Shown here in pieces: positions 6,958-15,626 of a stretch of DNA of 27,222 nucleotides. Source of the DNA: Hodarchaeum sp048939265. Its GTDB lineage: Archaea > Asgardarchaeota > Heimdallarchaeia > Hodarchaeales > Hodarchaeaceae. Made by a program: the position numbers and the translations under genes. The DNA lies in contig JBHLPQ010000028.1 in NCBI GenBank assembly GCA_048939265.1, positions 1 to 27,222 of the forward strand, given 5' to 3'. The notes under the pieces are model-generated. The model did not search any database. It was given only the letters and a program-made list of their open reading frames with translations, and was not told the DNA's origin. Every line of letters starts with the position of its first letter. Position 1 is the stretch's first letter.

Positions 6958-8295
6958 CTACTTTTGTTTTACACACTCAAAGATTATGAAGAATGGGATA
7001 CGATCCGTATCAAATGCAAGTAGTCTTGGATGGTTTTTAATTACTTCATTATCAGGTTTAGGTTCTAAAATTTCTCGAATTAAAAATCCTGCATCTTTCA
7101 GGGCAACACTATATTCTGAAAGAGTTCGATCAAACTGCCAGATAGGTTCCAATGAACCCCATGAAATTAAAGTTCCTCCTGAATCAAAATATCTGTCTAT
7201 CATCACGTAAAGCCGTTCTTCGTTCCGTGGAGTATCAAAAGGAAGTCGATAAAACAAATTACCAACTCTAGCAAATACTGGATGCAAATTTGACCAAATA
7301 AATCTTCCTTCTAGTTTCAATACGCGAGCAAGCTCTTTAAATGCCCGTCTATAATGTAAAACATCTACAAACACGATATTTGAAATAATTAAGTCAAATT
7401 TGTCATCATTTATTTGATGAAGATCTTCTAAAGAGCAAGCATGATAGTCGATTCCTAATTTTTGTTGCTCTTCTTTATTCAAGCAATAATCAATTAATAC
7501 CTCTGATTGATCAACCCCTGTCACTAAAGCACCCCTTAACGCAAGAGCTCTACTGAAATACCCATTACCACATCCTGCATCAAGCACAGATAGGTTATTT
7601 ACTTCTCCGATCAATTTCCACACTGCGGGATCAATAATCAACTGTCGATTTATATCCCCAATATCATCTTGAGAGGTGTGGTTCACTAGATCTATCCACT
7701 GTTTACTAGTCTGTTCCCACTGTGTTCGAACCTCTGTTTGATTTATTGTAGCTTGATCTAATAGAGGAGAATGGAATTTAACTGACCCGACACGGTTCGA
7801 CATTTTCTTTCTCTTTGATAAGACAGCATTAGGGATTTTGAGAGCTTCATCCACTGTGATCTTCTTACCTCTTCTTACTTTCTCAGGCTTCCATTTCTCA
7901 AAATCTAATTCCTTTAATTCTACAGGATGAGTATGCTTTTCCATGTCCAACTGCCATGGATGTTTTCCTTGAAATTCTGAGTAATATAAATCAAAATGAG
8001 GTTTATTACAGCTCGAACACCTGAAGGAATAGGTATATGTAGTATTCCAAAAGGTAATAGGGTGAAGGACTGGTTTGTTACAATCACCACATATTAATTC
8101 TTGCTTATTTTCACACCAATAAAGCCAGCTAAAGTGGTGGAATCTATTACATCGTGAGCACTGGAATTGAGAATGTAATATACATCTAAATGCAGTATCA
8201 TCCACGGAAAAATAGCCTGATCGAACGGGATACGTCGTTTCATATTTCTTAATGGTCTTACAATAAAAACACGTTGAACTTGCCTGTGAATCCAT
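6958..8295 (-). CDS. SAM-dependent methyltransferase with cysteine-rich (zinc-binding) N-terminal region
   Basis: The N-terminal 100 residues hold ten cysteines in pairs: C9/C12, C46/C49, C69/C72 and C93/C96, plus C38 and C61. The aromatic-rich spacing suggests two or more zinc ribbons. A basic linker (KVRRGKK, 139-145) follows. From about 190 comes a class I methyltransferase: VLDAGCGNGYFSRAL (237-251) is motif I, VTGVDQSE is motif II, and FDLIISNIVFVDVL and LKLEGRFIWSNLHP are motifs IV-V of the Methyltransf_11/25 type. Zinc ribbons plus methyltransferase suggest a nucleic-acid or protein substrate, but none can be named. GAGGTCA precedes ATG 8295 by 8 bases. It is the last large gene of the minus-strand run. 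Confidence 0.78.
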   Translation of the reverse strand: MDSQASSTCFYCKTIKKYETTYPVRSGYFSVDDTAFRCILHSQFQCSRCNRFHHFSWLYWCENKQELICGDCNKPVLHPITFWNTTYTYSFRCSSCNKPHFDLYYSEFQGKHPWQLDMEKHTHPVELKELDFEKWKPEKVRRGKKITVDEALKIPNAVLSKRKKMSNRVGSVKFHSPLLDQATINQTEVRTQWEQTSKQWIDLVNHTSQDDIGDINRQLIIDPAVWKLIGEVNNLSVLDAGCGNGYFSRALALRGALVTGVDQSEVLIDYCLNKEEQQKLGIDYHACSLEDLHQINDDKFDLIISNIVFVDVLHYRRAFKELARVLKLEGRFIWSNLHPVFARVGNLFYRLPFDTPRNEERLYVMIDRYFDSGGTLISWGSLEPIWQFDRTLSEYSVALKDAGFLIREILEPKPDNEVIKNHPRLLAFDTDRIPFFIIFECVKQK

Positions 8296-8356
8296 AAAAC
8301 TGACCTCTTACTGAAGGTCTTTTATTCTTGTGATTTAGGTAATTTTCGGGAAGAGA

Positions 8357-9364
8357 TTATAGTTGACTCATACTAATACTGACTTCGCTTTCCATGAAAG
8401 GTCCACTTGGGAATCCATAGAACTTTGATTGAGCATCTTGGAAGGTATCTAAAAATGAAACTTCCCATTCATTTTCCTGCTCATTGAATGTAACATTCAC
8501 AGCAAAGTATGCTTCTGATGCTCGTTCATATTGGAATATTTTATAGTCTAATGTTTGTTTGGCTTCTTTAATAACCGAATTAATGCTTGTAATATTCCAA
8601 GCTGTCTGATTATATGAAAGAGATGCATAACTGTAGGTTTTTATGATGTCTTGTGTCAATTGGTTTACTAGATTTATCTTAATCTCATTCTCGTTTTTAA
8701 TGAATGTCCATCTAAGTAAGGGAATTATTTCAGGTTTAGTGGAAATTGGGGATTGATTTAGTATTGTATTGACTTGAAGAGATCCATATATGACTATTAC
8801 GAGAACAAAAAGCATACTGATTGATCTAGCTGACTTCTTGAAGTGTAAGAACGTATAGGTGCTAGAGTTGATCCATTTATTGTAAATGAAGCGAAGAACA
8901 ACCAAACCAGACAACACTGATATTAATGGATCGATAACTGAAATTAGATTGAGAGCGATTCGTTGTTCGCTGAAGGGGTAGAAGAGCAGTATTCCGTTAT
9001 ACGATATAAGATCCAATATTAAATGTAATAATACACCAAAGACGCCCCATAATAAGCTACGATAATTTAGTTCAGTATATATCGCTTTAACTGGTTTTTT
9101 TAGTCTTTGGTTAAAATTTATTTTGGATAAATATTGGGTTGAAACAATTATTGCACCAGCGATAAAAGGAGCAGCAATCACTGTATGAAATAATCCACGA
9201 TGCTGTAAAATGAATAGTTGAGGGATTATGAATGGAATCCAGGCAAATATTACATCCAGATCAGGAACAATCCCCCCGAAAATACATGCACGCTGTGAGT
9301 TTTCATTTCGACTCAGTTGAGATGCTATTGCCGCATTTACAGCTATATGGAAAAAAATGTCCAT
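8357..9364 (-). CDS. YdjM-family (DUF457) membrane-bound putative metal-dependent hydrolase
   Basis: This is a polytopic membrane protein whose conserved residues match the YdjM/DUF457 family: H6 near the start, P34-D-L-D37, H55-R-G-L-F-H60 and H113-L-I-L-D117, each next to or inside membrane spans. These His and Asp residues are the putative metal ligands. The family is called metal-dependent hydrolase by motif; its substrate is not established. The C-terminal 130 residues (after the span near 181-201) are hydrophilic and probably extracytoplasmic. They extend the protein beyond usual family size and I do not recognise a domain in them. ATG 9364 has no strong ribosome-binding site. A shorter relative is encoded at 10269-10604. 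Confidence 0.75.
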   Translation of the reverse strand: MDIFFHIAVNAAIASQLSRNENSQRACIFGGIVPDLDVIFAWIPFIIPQLFILQHRGLFHTVIAAPFIAGAIIVSTQYLSKINFNQRLKKPVKAIYTELNYRSLLWGVFGVLLHLILDLISYNGILLFYPFSEQRIALNLISVIDPLISVLSGLVVLRFIYNKWINSSTYTFLHFKKSARSISMLFVLVIVIYGSLQVNTILNQSPISTKPEIIPLLRWTFIKNENEIKINLVNQLTQDIIKTYSYASLSYNQTAWNITSINSVIKEAKQTLDYKIFQYERASEAYFAVNVTFNEQENEWEVSFLDTFQDAQSKFYGFPSGPFMESEVSISMSQL

Positions 9365-9415
9365 GTTAAATTGATTTTTTTAAACAATTAATATATGGTT
9401 ATTCTCTGTTGAACA

Positions 9416-10210
9416 TTAAGGAACCTTGCCTATTATCTCTGGAGGGATGCGTCTTAAGTAGTTAACAAGTACTTTCATACCAAAATCTTCTATCTGATCA
9501 GATTGAAATGATAAGACTTCGGTATACAAATTTATTGCTTTACTAATTTGAATTTTTGAAATTAATACAAATTCAGGATATATCAAAGCAATTAGAGCAA
9601 CTAATATCAATCCTGTTGTTGACATAATTTCAATAAAATCATTTGTCCCCCAGAAATTTAAAATCAATCCAATCCTTTGAATTGGAAATAAGATTAACAG
9701 TAAGCCTACAAGAATCCATAATTTTCTTACTCGTTCGAGTCTAACATCTTCAATCAAAATATTAACTGTAGTGTAAACATAAATTGCAAAAATTAACGCC
9801 CCTATTCGATAAAGATGGCCCAAGGTATTTATAAGAATAAGAATCTCAGCTTCAGGTGAAAAGACTAATTCGAAGGGTATAAGCAAAAATAGAAATAACA
9901 ATAAATTAGGATAAAAAATCAATGGAGGGGTTTTTTCCCATTTAATACGAAATGTATGTATTAAAATTAGAAACATTATGATAATATAGGAGGACATTTC
10001 AATTTGTGATAAGATTGGATTTGAGACTTCTAAATCAGTGTTGACTGCAAAAATTAGTAGATTTATAAATGCAGAAAAAAATAGTGAAGAAAAAATGAGA
10101 TAATCCAATATACTCGTTTTTCTGTAATATTTATAAAGAATGGTGGTAGGAATTAAGCTTACTAATGCTAGTACAACATCTATGGTAAAGTAAAATAGAT
10201 CCATAGTCAT
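9416..10210 (-). CDS. Seven-transmembrane protein of unknown function
   Basis: Hydrophobic segments at about 4-24, 35-57, 71-88, 99-116, 124-150, 162-185 and 190-215 give seven predicted spans, leaving a cytoplasmic tail of roughly 45 residues (ISKAINLY to the end). The pattern resembles the seven-span sensory halves found at the N-terminus of some histidine kinases, but no kinase or other output domain follows. I cannot assign a function. It lies between two YdjM-family genes on the same strand, with 51- and 58-base gaps. ATG 10210 follows CAGGTA; a second ATG two codons later is possible. Confidence 0.7.
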   Translation of the reverse strand: MTMDLFYFTIDVVLALVSLIPTTILYKYYRKTSILDYLIFSSLFFSAFINLLIFAVNTDLEVSNPILSQIEMSSYIIIMFLILIHTFRIKWEKTPPLIFYPNLLLFLFLLIPFELVFSPEAEILILINTLGHLYRIGALIFAIYVYTTVNILIEDVRLERVRKLWILVGLLLILFPIQRIGLILNFWGTNDFIEIMSTTGLILVALIALIYPEFVLISKIQISKAINLYTEVLSFQSDQIEDFGMKVLVNYLRRIPPEIIGKVP

Positions 10211-10268
10211 TACCTGTTTAATTTCATGGTCATAAATAATGATATTGATTACTAAAAGTTCTCTAATT

Positions 10269-10604
10269 TCAGTAACCTCTCTTGATCGTTACATCAAAGA
10301 GTAAATGTGACAAATAACCAAGAATAAAGCCCAATAAAAGATAAGTGATAATAGATTGTTGCCCAATGATGAGCCAGATGAATAGAATCCCTAAAATTAG
10401 AAGTATTAAAACAGAGTGGAAGAATTGTCTGTGATTCTCTTTGTGAGGGGGTTCGATCAGATTAGGTACTACTGAACCGAATACAGTGAGGCCTACAAAG
10501 AACACATATAAGATGAAATCAAAATATTCAATGAAACCCTGCCCATATACACCCGCAAGTAATGCAATAACCAAACCCATTATCATATGCTCTTCATTTC
10601 TCAT
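10269..10604 (-). CDS. Small YdjM-family-like membrane protein
   Basis: This 111-residue protein has four likely spans and keeps the YdjM layout in compressed form: H6, H58-R-Q-F-F-H63 and H100-L-L-F-D104. The usual PDxD motif is changed to P47-N-L-I, so two acidic ligands are replaced, with E51 just after. It may be a minimal or partly degenerate relative of the 335-residue protein two genes downstream. It starts 9 bases after the stop of the metallo-beta-lactamase-like gene and is probably co-transcribed with it. The family call is moderately secure; activity is uncertain. Confidence 0.65.
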   Translation of the reverse strand: MRNEEHMIMGLVIALLAGVYGQGFIEYFDFILYVFFVGLTVFGSVVPNLIEPPHKENHRQFFHSVLILLILGILFIWLIIGQQSIITYLLLGFILGYLSHLLFDVTIKRGY

Positions 10605-10613
10605 ATTGCTACC

Positions 10614-11546
10614 CTATGAACTAATGAACATCAAATCCCCTTCTATTTCCTGTTCTTCTTTTAGTATTTGTTTATACCAATAGTTCGTTAGTCTTTCGAG
10701 TATTCCTGTATGATAAGGCCCTCCCTCAATCCAAGATTTTCGGGATTTGCCAGGGTGATCAGGATAATCTTGTTCAAAAATAAGCCTTTCGGGGATACTT
10801 TGCTTTCTATATTCCCGTAACTTGTCTAGATACGCTTCCATCCACATTCTAATCTGAATTAGATAATCTTTCTCAACTACTGGACCACGACCTGGTACGA
10901 TTCTATCGATTTCTCGCTCTTCCCATTTTCGATATAGATTCACCGCGCTAATTGGCCATACAAAAGGAGGCATAAAGCTCTGAATGGCATTTCCCGTAAA
11001 TAGGACTTTATCTGAGGGACAATAAATTGATATCGCTCCAGCTAATGTGACTTCTAATTCTAAAGGATAGATATCTGAACCTAACACTTTTTTCTTGGAA
11101 AATCCTATTGTGGGGACAAAAATCTCATATTTCATCAGACTTTCATGGACCTTATTATCTTCTGGAACTTGGCGAATAATCCATTCCCGATAAGAACTAT
11201 CCACTCCTTGTTTTAAATTTGTACGAATACCAGCCTTGGTTGCTGAAGAGCTAATAACCGTTACATCCTTAAATGCATCCATTCCCCATATTACATCCCA
11301 TGATTTACTTGTTAATATTAGAGTTGATGTTTTCTTTGCAGTTTGAGTCTCTAAATCTTTCCTGAACTTAGATGCAAGATCAGCGTGAGGGCCTGAATTA
11401 ACAAAAATTAATTCATCAGGAAGGATAATGCAACTCATATTCGTGTAGAAATAGGGTCTAATTAACGTATTTATCTCCTCAGTCATCATTGCGGTCATAA
11501 TGATGTTTGGTGTTACCTTAAAGTAGTTTAACGCTGTTGTCATCAT
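10614..11546 (-). CDS. Metallo-beta-lactamase-fold protein lacking the metal-binding residues
   Basis: The fold is recognisable from the order of its segments. LTSKSWDVIWG (78-88) sits where active family members have T-H-x-H-x-D-H-x-x-G; only the Asp (84) remains. ISIYCPSDKVLFTGNAI stands for the region ending in GDxx, with Asn in place of the ligand Asp. VPGRGPVV stands for PGHGP, with Arg for His. All recognisable metal ligands but one are therefore replaced while the scaffold is kept, suggesting a non-catalytic, binding or structural role. The frame starts one base after the uvrA stop. GTG 11552 is possible, but GGGTGG (11549-11554 on the opposite strand) favours ATG 11546 or 11543. The rest of the C-terminus (WIEGGPYHTG) is not assigned. 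Confidence 0.7.
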   Translation of the reverse strand: MMTTALNYFKVTPNIIMTAMMTEEINTLIRPYFYTNMSCIILPDELIFVNSGPHADLASKFRKDLETQTAKKTSTLILTSKSWDVIWGMDAFKDVTVISSSATKAGIRTNLKQGVDSSYREWIIRQVPEDNKVHESLMKYEIFVPTIGFSKKKVLGSDIYPLELEVTLAGAISIYCPSDKVLFTGNAIQSFMPPFVWPISAVNLYRKWEEREIDRIVPGRGPVVEKDYLIQIRMWMEAYLDKLREYRKQSIPERLIFEQDYPDHPGKSRKSWIEGGPYHTGILERLTNYWYKQILKEEQEIEGDLMFISS

Positions 11547-11553
11547 CACCACC

Positions 11554-14421
11554 CTAAAGGTACTCTTTGAGATATTGACCTGTATAGGATTCCTGTACCT
11601 TACTTACTTCTTCTGGCGTACCCGCAGTCACAAGATATCCTCCAAGATTTCCTCCTTCAGGTCCAAGATCAATAATGTAATCTGCCATTTTAATGATGTC
11701 AAGGTTATGCTCAATCACAATAACGCTATTTCCCGCGTCGATGAGTTTATTTATTGTAAAGAGAAGTTTCTTGATATCAGCAAGATGGAGACCAATAGAT
11801 GGTTCATCGAAAACATACAGATTGTGTTCATGTCGTTTTAGCTTGCCCAATTCATTGGCTAATTTTATCCGTTGAGCTTCGCCCCCGCTAAGTGTTGTTG
11901 AAGACTGTCCCAACTTGAGATACCCTAGTCCCAGATCATTCATGACCTTCAGTTTATGGTGAATCAATCTAACACCTTTAAAAACATCTAAAGCCTTCTC
12001 AACAGGAAGATCTAAAATATCTGCGATACTATGGCCTCGATACTCAATCTCAAGTATCTCTGATTTGAATCGTTTTCCTTTACATATCGGGCATAATGTC
12101 CGGACATCAGGCATGAATTGTAGCTGGGTTACAATTTCACCTGTACCTTCGCATTCATCACACCTGCCTGAATCCTTGGAATTATAACTAAAGGTCGTCT
12201 TAGTATAAGTACGCTTCCTAGATTCAGGAAGTTTTGAGAAAATTTCTCTAATTTTATCATAGAAACCGACATAAGTCGCTGGATTGGACCGGGAAGTCCT
12301 CCCTATGGGGGATTGATCCATAATTCTGACATCTTTGAGGTGTTCTAAACCTTCAATCTTCTTATATTTTCCAGCGGTGATCCTCCGATCACGAAAACGG
12401 GAAATGAGTTCATTTGTTAAAATATCATTAATTAAACTACTTTTTCCTGAACCAGATACACCTGTAACACAAACTAACATACCTAATGGAATCTTTACAT
12501 CAATATTCTTGAGATTGTTTTCTGAAGCTCCAGAGATTGTAATATATTCACCATTAATTGATCTTCTCTTTTTTGGGGTCTCGATAACCTTTTTCTGAGA
12601 GAGATATTGTCCTGTAATAGAGTTTGAACTAGTCTTGATATTTTCAACGGTGCCCTCTGCGACAATTTCCCCACCATTTTCCCCAGAGCCAGGCCCTAGA
12701 TCCACAATCCAATCAGCTGCTTCCATCATCTCCGTGTCGTGTTCAACAACAATCACAGTATTTCCAAGGTCCCTTAGTTTTTTGAGAGTGTTAATGATCC
12801 GAAAGTTATCTCGATGATGAAGACCAATACTTGGTTCATCCAAGATATAAAGCATTCCCATTAATCCTGAACCAATCTGAGTAGACATTCTAACCCGTTG
12901 GATTTCCCCACCTGATAAAGTGTGGGCATTTCGATTTAAACTAACATAACCAACACCAATCTCACAAAGAAGGTCTAAACGTTTCTTCAGTTCTTCAATT
13001 ATCGGTTCTTCAATGTGTTTCCGTTCTTCATCTACTATTAAGGTATCTAAGAAAGATCTGAGCTCGGTTAATGTCATGTCACCAAGCTCGTGAATATCCT
13101 TTCCATTCAAACGTACAAGTAATCGTTGGGGGAGCAGCTTGGTTCCTTGACAATCAGGACAAAGAACATTCGTCATACCACGAAAGTAAATATGATCATC
13201 CATAGATCTAGCAGATCGACGAGATTCATTTCGTACTCTTTCCTTGTACCAACGATCAATTGGAGGGATAAGACCTTCAAAGGCTACTTTTTTACCAACA
13301 TTCGAAAATGTCTGTTCGAGATCCTCTGGTTGTCGAAGCACAAATTTTTCCCCTCCTGTACCGTAGAATATTATGTCACGAATTTTTGCATCTAAATCTT
13401 TGAAAGGAGTATCTAAACTGAAACCATAATGTTTTGCCAAGCTCCAAATAACTAAATATTTGAATGGATGTTTTAAAGTGAAGATATTTTCATTAATAGC
13501 CCCCTTTCGAATGCTTTTCTTTTCATTCATGATAATTAACCACGGAACAGCCCTCCGATATACTCCAAGACCACGACAAGTTAAACAAGCACTATCACCT
13601 TCATTTGGTGAGAAATACCACGGTAAGAGTTCTCCCATCATAAGATGGTGCTTTGAACACGCAAAATCCTGATAAAATGATTCAAATTTCTGATTTTTTT
13701 CTGGGATATGTATCTTGATGTACCCTTCCCCAATTCTTTGACATTCCCGTATTGTATCTAGCATAATCTGGTGGAGATCTGAATTGACTTCAAATTTATC
13801 AATAAAGGCTTCAATGATGTAGTTTTTCTTCTCATCAAGGGGTATCTGATCTCCAACATCATATTCTCGTCCATCGATACAGATTTTACCGATCCCACGT
13901 CTTCGTAGGGAATCAAATAAGTACCGATAATCTTCATCGTATATTTTGAATACTGGAGCGTAGATTTCTACCATAGTGTTTTGAGGTAGAGATAATAAGT
14001 TCTCAACGATCTGGTTGGCTGTTTTCACAGAAACCTCTGTATTACAATAAGGACAGAAAGCTTTTCCTTTAGTTGCATAAAGCAGCCGAAGGTAAGTTGA
14101 AATATCGGTTAACGTTCCCACGGTAGAGCGATAATTACGTAAACTCTGATGTTGTTCAATAGATACAACAGCAGATAGTCCAAATATAAAATCAACATCA
14201 GGTCTTCGAGCCTGAACAACTCGTGACCGCGCATACGTTGATAATGATTCGAGGAATAACCTCTGGCCTTCACCAAAGATCACATCGAAAGCTAGGCTAG
14301 ATTTTCCTGATCCACTAACTCCAGTCACTACAGTTAATTGATTCCGGGGGATTTTCACATTTACATTCTTCAGATTATTTTGACGTGCTCCAATCACTTC
14401 GATTGTGTCTCTCATCTTCAT
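11554..14421 (-). CDS. uvrA: UvrABC excinuclease ATPase subunit UvrA
   Basis: UvrA is the damage-recognition ATPase of nucleotide excision repair. Two ABC modules are visible: Walker A GVSGSGKSS at 34-42 and near 655; signatures LSGGEIQR and LSGGEAQR; Walker B YILDEPSIGLHH and YVFDEPSIGLHL. The UvrB-binding region (about 131-245) is present, so this is not the short UvrA2 type that lacks it. In the first zinc site C255-x2-H258 replaces the usual C-x2-C, paired with C279-x2-C282. The second (CDEC ... CPIC) is normal. YRSTVGT after the first ATPase core is typical. At 955 residues it is full length. ATG 14421 overlaps the upstream nucleotidyltransferase by 4 bases, with GAGAGGA just upstream. 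No uvrB or uvrC is visible in the window. Confidence 0.95.
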   Translation of the reverse strand: MKMRDTIEVIGARQNNLKNVNVKIPRNQLTVVTGVSGSGKSSLAFDVIFGEGQRLFLESLSTYARSRVVQARRPDVDFIFGLSAVVSIEQHQSLRNYRSTVGTLTDISTYLRLLYATKGKAFCPYCNTEVSVKTANQIVENLLSLPQNTMVEIYAPVFKIYDEDYRYLFDSLRRRGIGKICIDGREYDVGDQIPLDEKKNYIIEAFIDKFEVNSDLHQIMLDTIRECQRIGEGYIKIHIPEKNQKFESFYQDFACSKHHLMMGELLPWYFSPNEGDSACLTCRGLGVYRRAVPWLIIMNEKKSIRKGAINENIFTLKHPFKYLVIWSLAKHYGFSLDTPFKDLDAKIRDIIFYGTGGEKFVLRQPEDLEQTFSNVGKKVAFEGLIPPIDRWYKERVRNESRRSARSMDDHIYFRGMTNVLCPDCQGTKLLPQRLLVRLNGKDIHELGDMTLTELRSFLDTLIVDEERKHIEEPIIEELKKRLDLLCEIGVGYVSLNRNAHTLSGGEIQRVRMSTQIGSGLMGMLYILDEPSIGLHHRDNFRIINTLKKLRDLGNTVIVVEHDTEMMEAADWIVDLGPGSGENGGEIVAEGTVENIKTSSNSITGQYLSQKKVIETPKKRRSINGEYITISGASENNLKNIDVKIPLGMLVCVTGVSGSGKSSLINDILTNELISRFRDRRITAGKYKKIEGLEHLKDVRIMDQSPIGRTSRSNPATYVGFYDKIREIFSKLPESRKRTYTKTTFSYNSKDSGRCDECEGTGEIVTQLQFMPDVRTLCPICKGKRFKSEILEIEYRGHSIADILDLPVEKALDVFKGVRLIHHKLKVMNDLGLGYLKLGQSSTTLSGGEAQRIKLANELGKLKRHEHNLYVFDEPSIGLHLADIKKLLFTINKLIDAGNSVIVIEHNLDIIKMADYIIDLGPEGGNLGGYLVTAGTPEEVSKVQESYTGQYLKEYL

Positions 14422-15353
14422 TCCTCTCTTCCAATGTAAAAAACCGTCGTCTCATCTACTGTAACTCGGCTTCTAGCTGTGATTCTCTTTGGTTTCACCC
14501 CTAACATCAGGACACCCTGATCACTTAACCAACTGATTGACTCTACTAAGGTTAACCCTTGCATCCCAGTCGCTTTCTGGAAATGCAGATCCAACTCGGA
14601 ATGGGTTCTCTCTCCGATACCCTTCTTTAAATAATCAAATAATGGTTTGAAAAAGATCGGAGTATTCTGCACTACAAATTCTTCAATGAGATTTAATGCA
14701 TACTTAACACTCTGTTCAGAAAATCCCTTCTTGAATACATGTAAGATTATATTGTCAAGGATTTCATTAGTTGAAACTTCCTGTGCTTGAGTAAGAATAT
14801 CTCTACCAGGAATTTTACCTTCAAGAAAGATTAGAATTCGGGCTATTTCCTGAGTGGCGTTAATTACCCAGTTGATACTTTTTTCAAGGGATTCCTCAAC
14901 ATATAGTGTTTTCTTAATTTTAAACATGTCCCCCACCAGCATTTCAGAGCGAATAAGGATCTGTAACTCCCTATCTCTATCCGCGACTGAGAACATATCT
15001 CTATTAAACTCTGAGATCCCTTTATCAGATGAACGGATGAGTTTACTTGTGGAAAGCATATGATGTACCATGCTTCCTTGAAGAAATCGTTGTTGATTTC
15101 TACGGTAATCATTTCGTGAGATAATGTAGGCATTAATTTGCACCTCATTCTCTCTTATTACGATCAGATCCTGAAGCACTTTTTCCTCCTTGGTAACAAT
15201 CACCATGTCAATATCCGATTTCTCCCACACAATACCATTAGTATAACTCCCAAGAACAAAAACCGCAAGAATGCTATTATCTGGTTCGATTTTATTCATT
15301 AATAATTCGAGGGCGATATTAAACTTTTGACGTAGTTCTTTATCTTCAACCAA
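14418..15353 (-). CDS. Polymerase-beta-fold nucleotidyltransferase
   Basis: FVLGSYTNGIVWEKSDIDMV holds G35-S36 and D47-x-D49, the metal-binding motif of this fold (GSX10DXD). The strand that should carry the third carboxylate reads NEVQINAYI and has no Asp, so catalysis is uncertain. Residues about 100-250 are helical; the C-terminal 60 residues may form a winged helix. It is longer than minimal MNT antitoxins and no HEPN toxin lies beside it. It overlaps uvrA by 4 bases (ATGA), which argues for coupled expression and a possible link to repair; that link is inference. Translation starts at TTG 15353, with GGAGG 7 bases upstream. It is the first gene of the minus-strand run. Confidence 0.75.
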   Translation of the reverse strand: MVEDKELRQKFNIALELLMNKIEPDNSILAVFVLGSYTNGIVWEKSDIDMVIVTKEEKVLQDLIVIRENEVQINAYIISRNDYRRNQQRFLQGSMVHHMLSTSKLIRSSDKGISEFNRDMFSVADRDRELQILIRSEMLVGDMFKIKKTLYVEESLEKSINWVINATQEIARILIFLEGKIPGRDILTQAQEVSTNEILDNIILHVFKKGFSEQSVKYALNLIEEFVVQNTPIFFKPLFDYLKKGIGERTHSELDLHFQKATGMQGLTLVESISWLSDQGVLMLGVKPKRITARSRVTVDETTVFYIGREE

Positions 15354-15409
15354 AGTATTTCCTCCGGCAAATGGAAGATATTAATCATCTAATAAAAGAA
15401 AACCTTCTC

Positions 15410-15417
15410 TTTAAAAG
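15410..15417 (-). promoter_or_regulatory. TATA-like box upstream of the nucleotidyltransferase-uvrA operon
   Basis: CTTTTAAAG, read on the minus strand, is centred about 60 bases before the TTG start at 15353. This would place transcription start near 15387 and leave a leader of about 34 bases containing the GGAGG ribosome-binding site. The assignment is by composition and position only. Confidence 0.28.
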
Positions 15418-15443
15418 CGAAGGATTTCTGAAGAAGACAAACA

Positions 15444-15458
15444 GGGAGATAAACTCCC
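15444..15458. repeat. Short inverted repeat in the 273-base spacer
   Basis: GGGAG, a five-base loop and CTCCC form a small stem, followed on the plus strand by TATAAAAG and a T7 run. Both flanking genes are on the minus strand, so it does not act as a plus-strand terminator for any visible gene. The rest of the 15354-15626 spacer is AT-rich with no further structure that I can see. Confidence 0.3.
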
Positions 15459-15626
15459 CTCTATAAAAGTATTTTTTTCATGGCAAGCCGGAGGATTTTC
15501 AATTTTATTTTTGTAAAAATACTAAACCAATTTTCGCCAAATTATTTTCCCAAAATCGATTAAAGTTAAAAAGAAATTTCATATATAGTTTTCGGTTATG
15601 GCAAAACAAACGGAATTGGATTTTTT

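Noticed and set aside
11575..13672. Several plus-strand frames antisense to uvrA
   Set aside because: They are opposite-strand shadows of a long conserved gene, and their translations show no domain or independent start signals.
15444..15478. Hairpin plus T-run read as a rho-independent terminator
   Set aside because: The T-run follows on the plus strand, but both flanking genes are transcribed from the minus strand, so no visible transcript would use it.
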